In this document: positions 6,613 through 6,871 of the stretch, piece by piece
Numbering within the stretch: the stretch's first letter is position 1
How the letters are laid out: each line of letters starts with the position of its first letter
DNA from: Spirochaetaceae bacterium
GTDB lineage: Bacteria; Spirochaetota; Spirochaetia; DSM-27196; SKKC01
DNA length: 6,871 nucleotides
NCBI GenBank assembly: GCA_003552745.1
Contig: PUOG01000112.1
Location: forward strand, 1 to 6,871
Direction of reading: 5' to 3'
The notes under the pieces: model-generated
Seen by the model: only the letters and a program-made list of their open reading frames with translations
The model's database searches: none
What the model was told of the DNA's origin: nothing
Translations under genes and position numbers: made by a program

Positions 6613-6618
6613 AAGGAG
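6613..6618 (+). promoter_or_regulatory. Ribosome binding site of rpsP
   Basis: AAGGAG lies 9 nt before the GTG at 6628. This spacing, and the fit of the conserved S16 N-terminus, select that GTG as the start. No terminator-like hairpin with a T tract is seen between ffh and this site, supporting cotranscription. Confidence 0.8.
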
Positions 6619-6627
6619 TAGGGAAGA

Positions 6628-6871
6628 GTGAGTGTACGAATTCGATTGAAGCGTTTCGGAACGAAAAAGCGGCCGTATTACCGCATTGTCGTTATAGACT
6701 CGCGCACCGCGCGAGACGGACGAGCTCTGGAGGAAGTCGGCTTCTATCACCCGATCGAAGTCGAGGATAAGCAGCTTTCGGTCAAGGAAGACCGGGTCCG
6801 TGAATGGCTGGACCAGGGTGCTACTCCGAGCGATACGGTGCGACAACTGCTGAACCGGAAGAACATTCATC
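6628..6871 (+). CDS. rpsP: 30S ribosomal protein S16 (3' end cut by window edge)
   Basis: S16 is a small RNA-binding protein needed for 30S subunit assembly and sits in the body of the small subunit. The visible 81 codons begin at GTG and read MSVRIRLKRFGTKKRPYYR, the classic S16 N-terminus. They continue with IVVIDSRTARDGRALEEVGFYHP and later WLDQGATPSDTVRQLL, the conserved C-terminal helix region. S16 is usually about 80-90 residues, so only a short tail is probably missing. It follows ffh directly, as in many bacteria where rpsP leads into khpA, rimM, trmD and rplS; those genes would lie beyond the window. No unusual residue is noticed. Confidence 0.97.
   Translation, partial: MSVRIRLKRFGTKKRPYYRIVVIDSRTARDGRALEEVGFYHPIEVEDKQLSVKEDRVREWLDQGATPSDTVRQLLNRKNIH

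Noticed and set aside
6585..6627. Terminator between ffh and rpsP
   Set aside because: CCGGACCGGCGCG is GC-rich, but no stable stem followed by a T tract is present.

Overview
The window is most likely chromosomal DNA of a moderately GC-rich spirochaete (Spirochaetaceae-like). The reasons are an unusually short SMC protein, a large lipoprotein with a C-terminal TPR-like tail, and a Ffh with a variant G4 motif. This assignment is inference; no marker here proves it. All genes lie on the + strand and are densely packed. No tRNA, rRNA, CRISPR array, insertion sequence or convincing intrinsic terminator was seen.

Layout: (1) 1-55, the probable 3' end of an upstream gene and the ribosome binding site of smc. 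(2) 45-2846, smc, a complete 933-residue chromosome-organising ATPase. Both ATPase half-heads are intact, but the arms are short and no canonical hinge is recognisable. (3) 2839-3192, a 117-residue single-pass membrane protein of unknown function, overlapping smc by 8 nt. (4) 3193-3270, a short gap that still looks coding in the same frame, interrupted by TAG and TGA. (5) 3271-5178, a 635-residue predicted lipoprotein with a long n-region, a 4 x 11-residue tandem repeat, a long acidic disordered region, a small beta-rich segment and a TPR-like C-terminus. (6) 5179-5246, an intergenic stretch with a near-consensus sigma-70 promoter overlapping a 24/25-nt tandem duplication. (7) 5247-6584, ffh. 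(8) 6628 to the window end, rpsP (ribosomal protein S16), cut by the edge.

How the genes relate: smc, the membrane protein and the lipoprotein gene look like one transcription unit. ffh and rpsP look like a second unit driven by the promoter at 5183-5212, and rpsP probably continues into the usual rimM-trmD-rplS group outside the window. The order smc ... ffh-rpsP recalls the Bacillus order smc-ftsY-ylxM-ffh-rpsP, with the two envelope-protein genes sitting where ftsY and ylxM would be.

The points most worth a second look are the atypical centre of SMC, the two in-frame stops that separate the small membrane protein from the lipoprotein gene, the repeat block in the lipoprotein, and the duplicated -10/leader segment ahead of ffh. 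I did not see convincing evidence of a wholly new multi-gene system.
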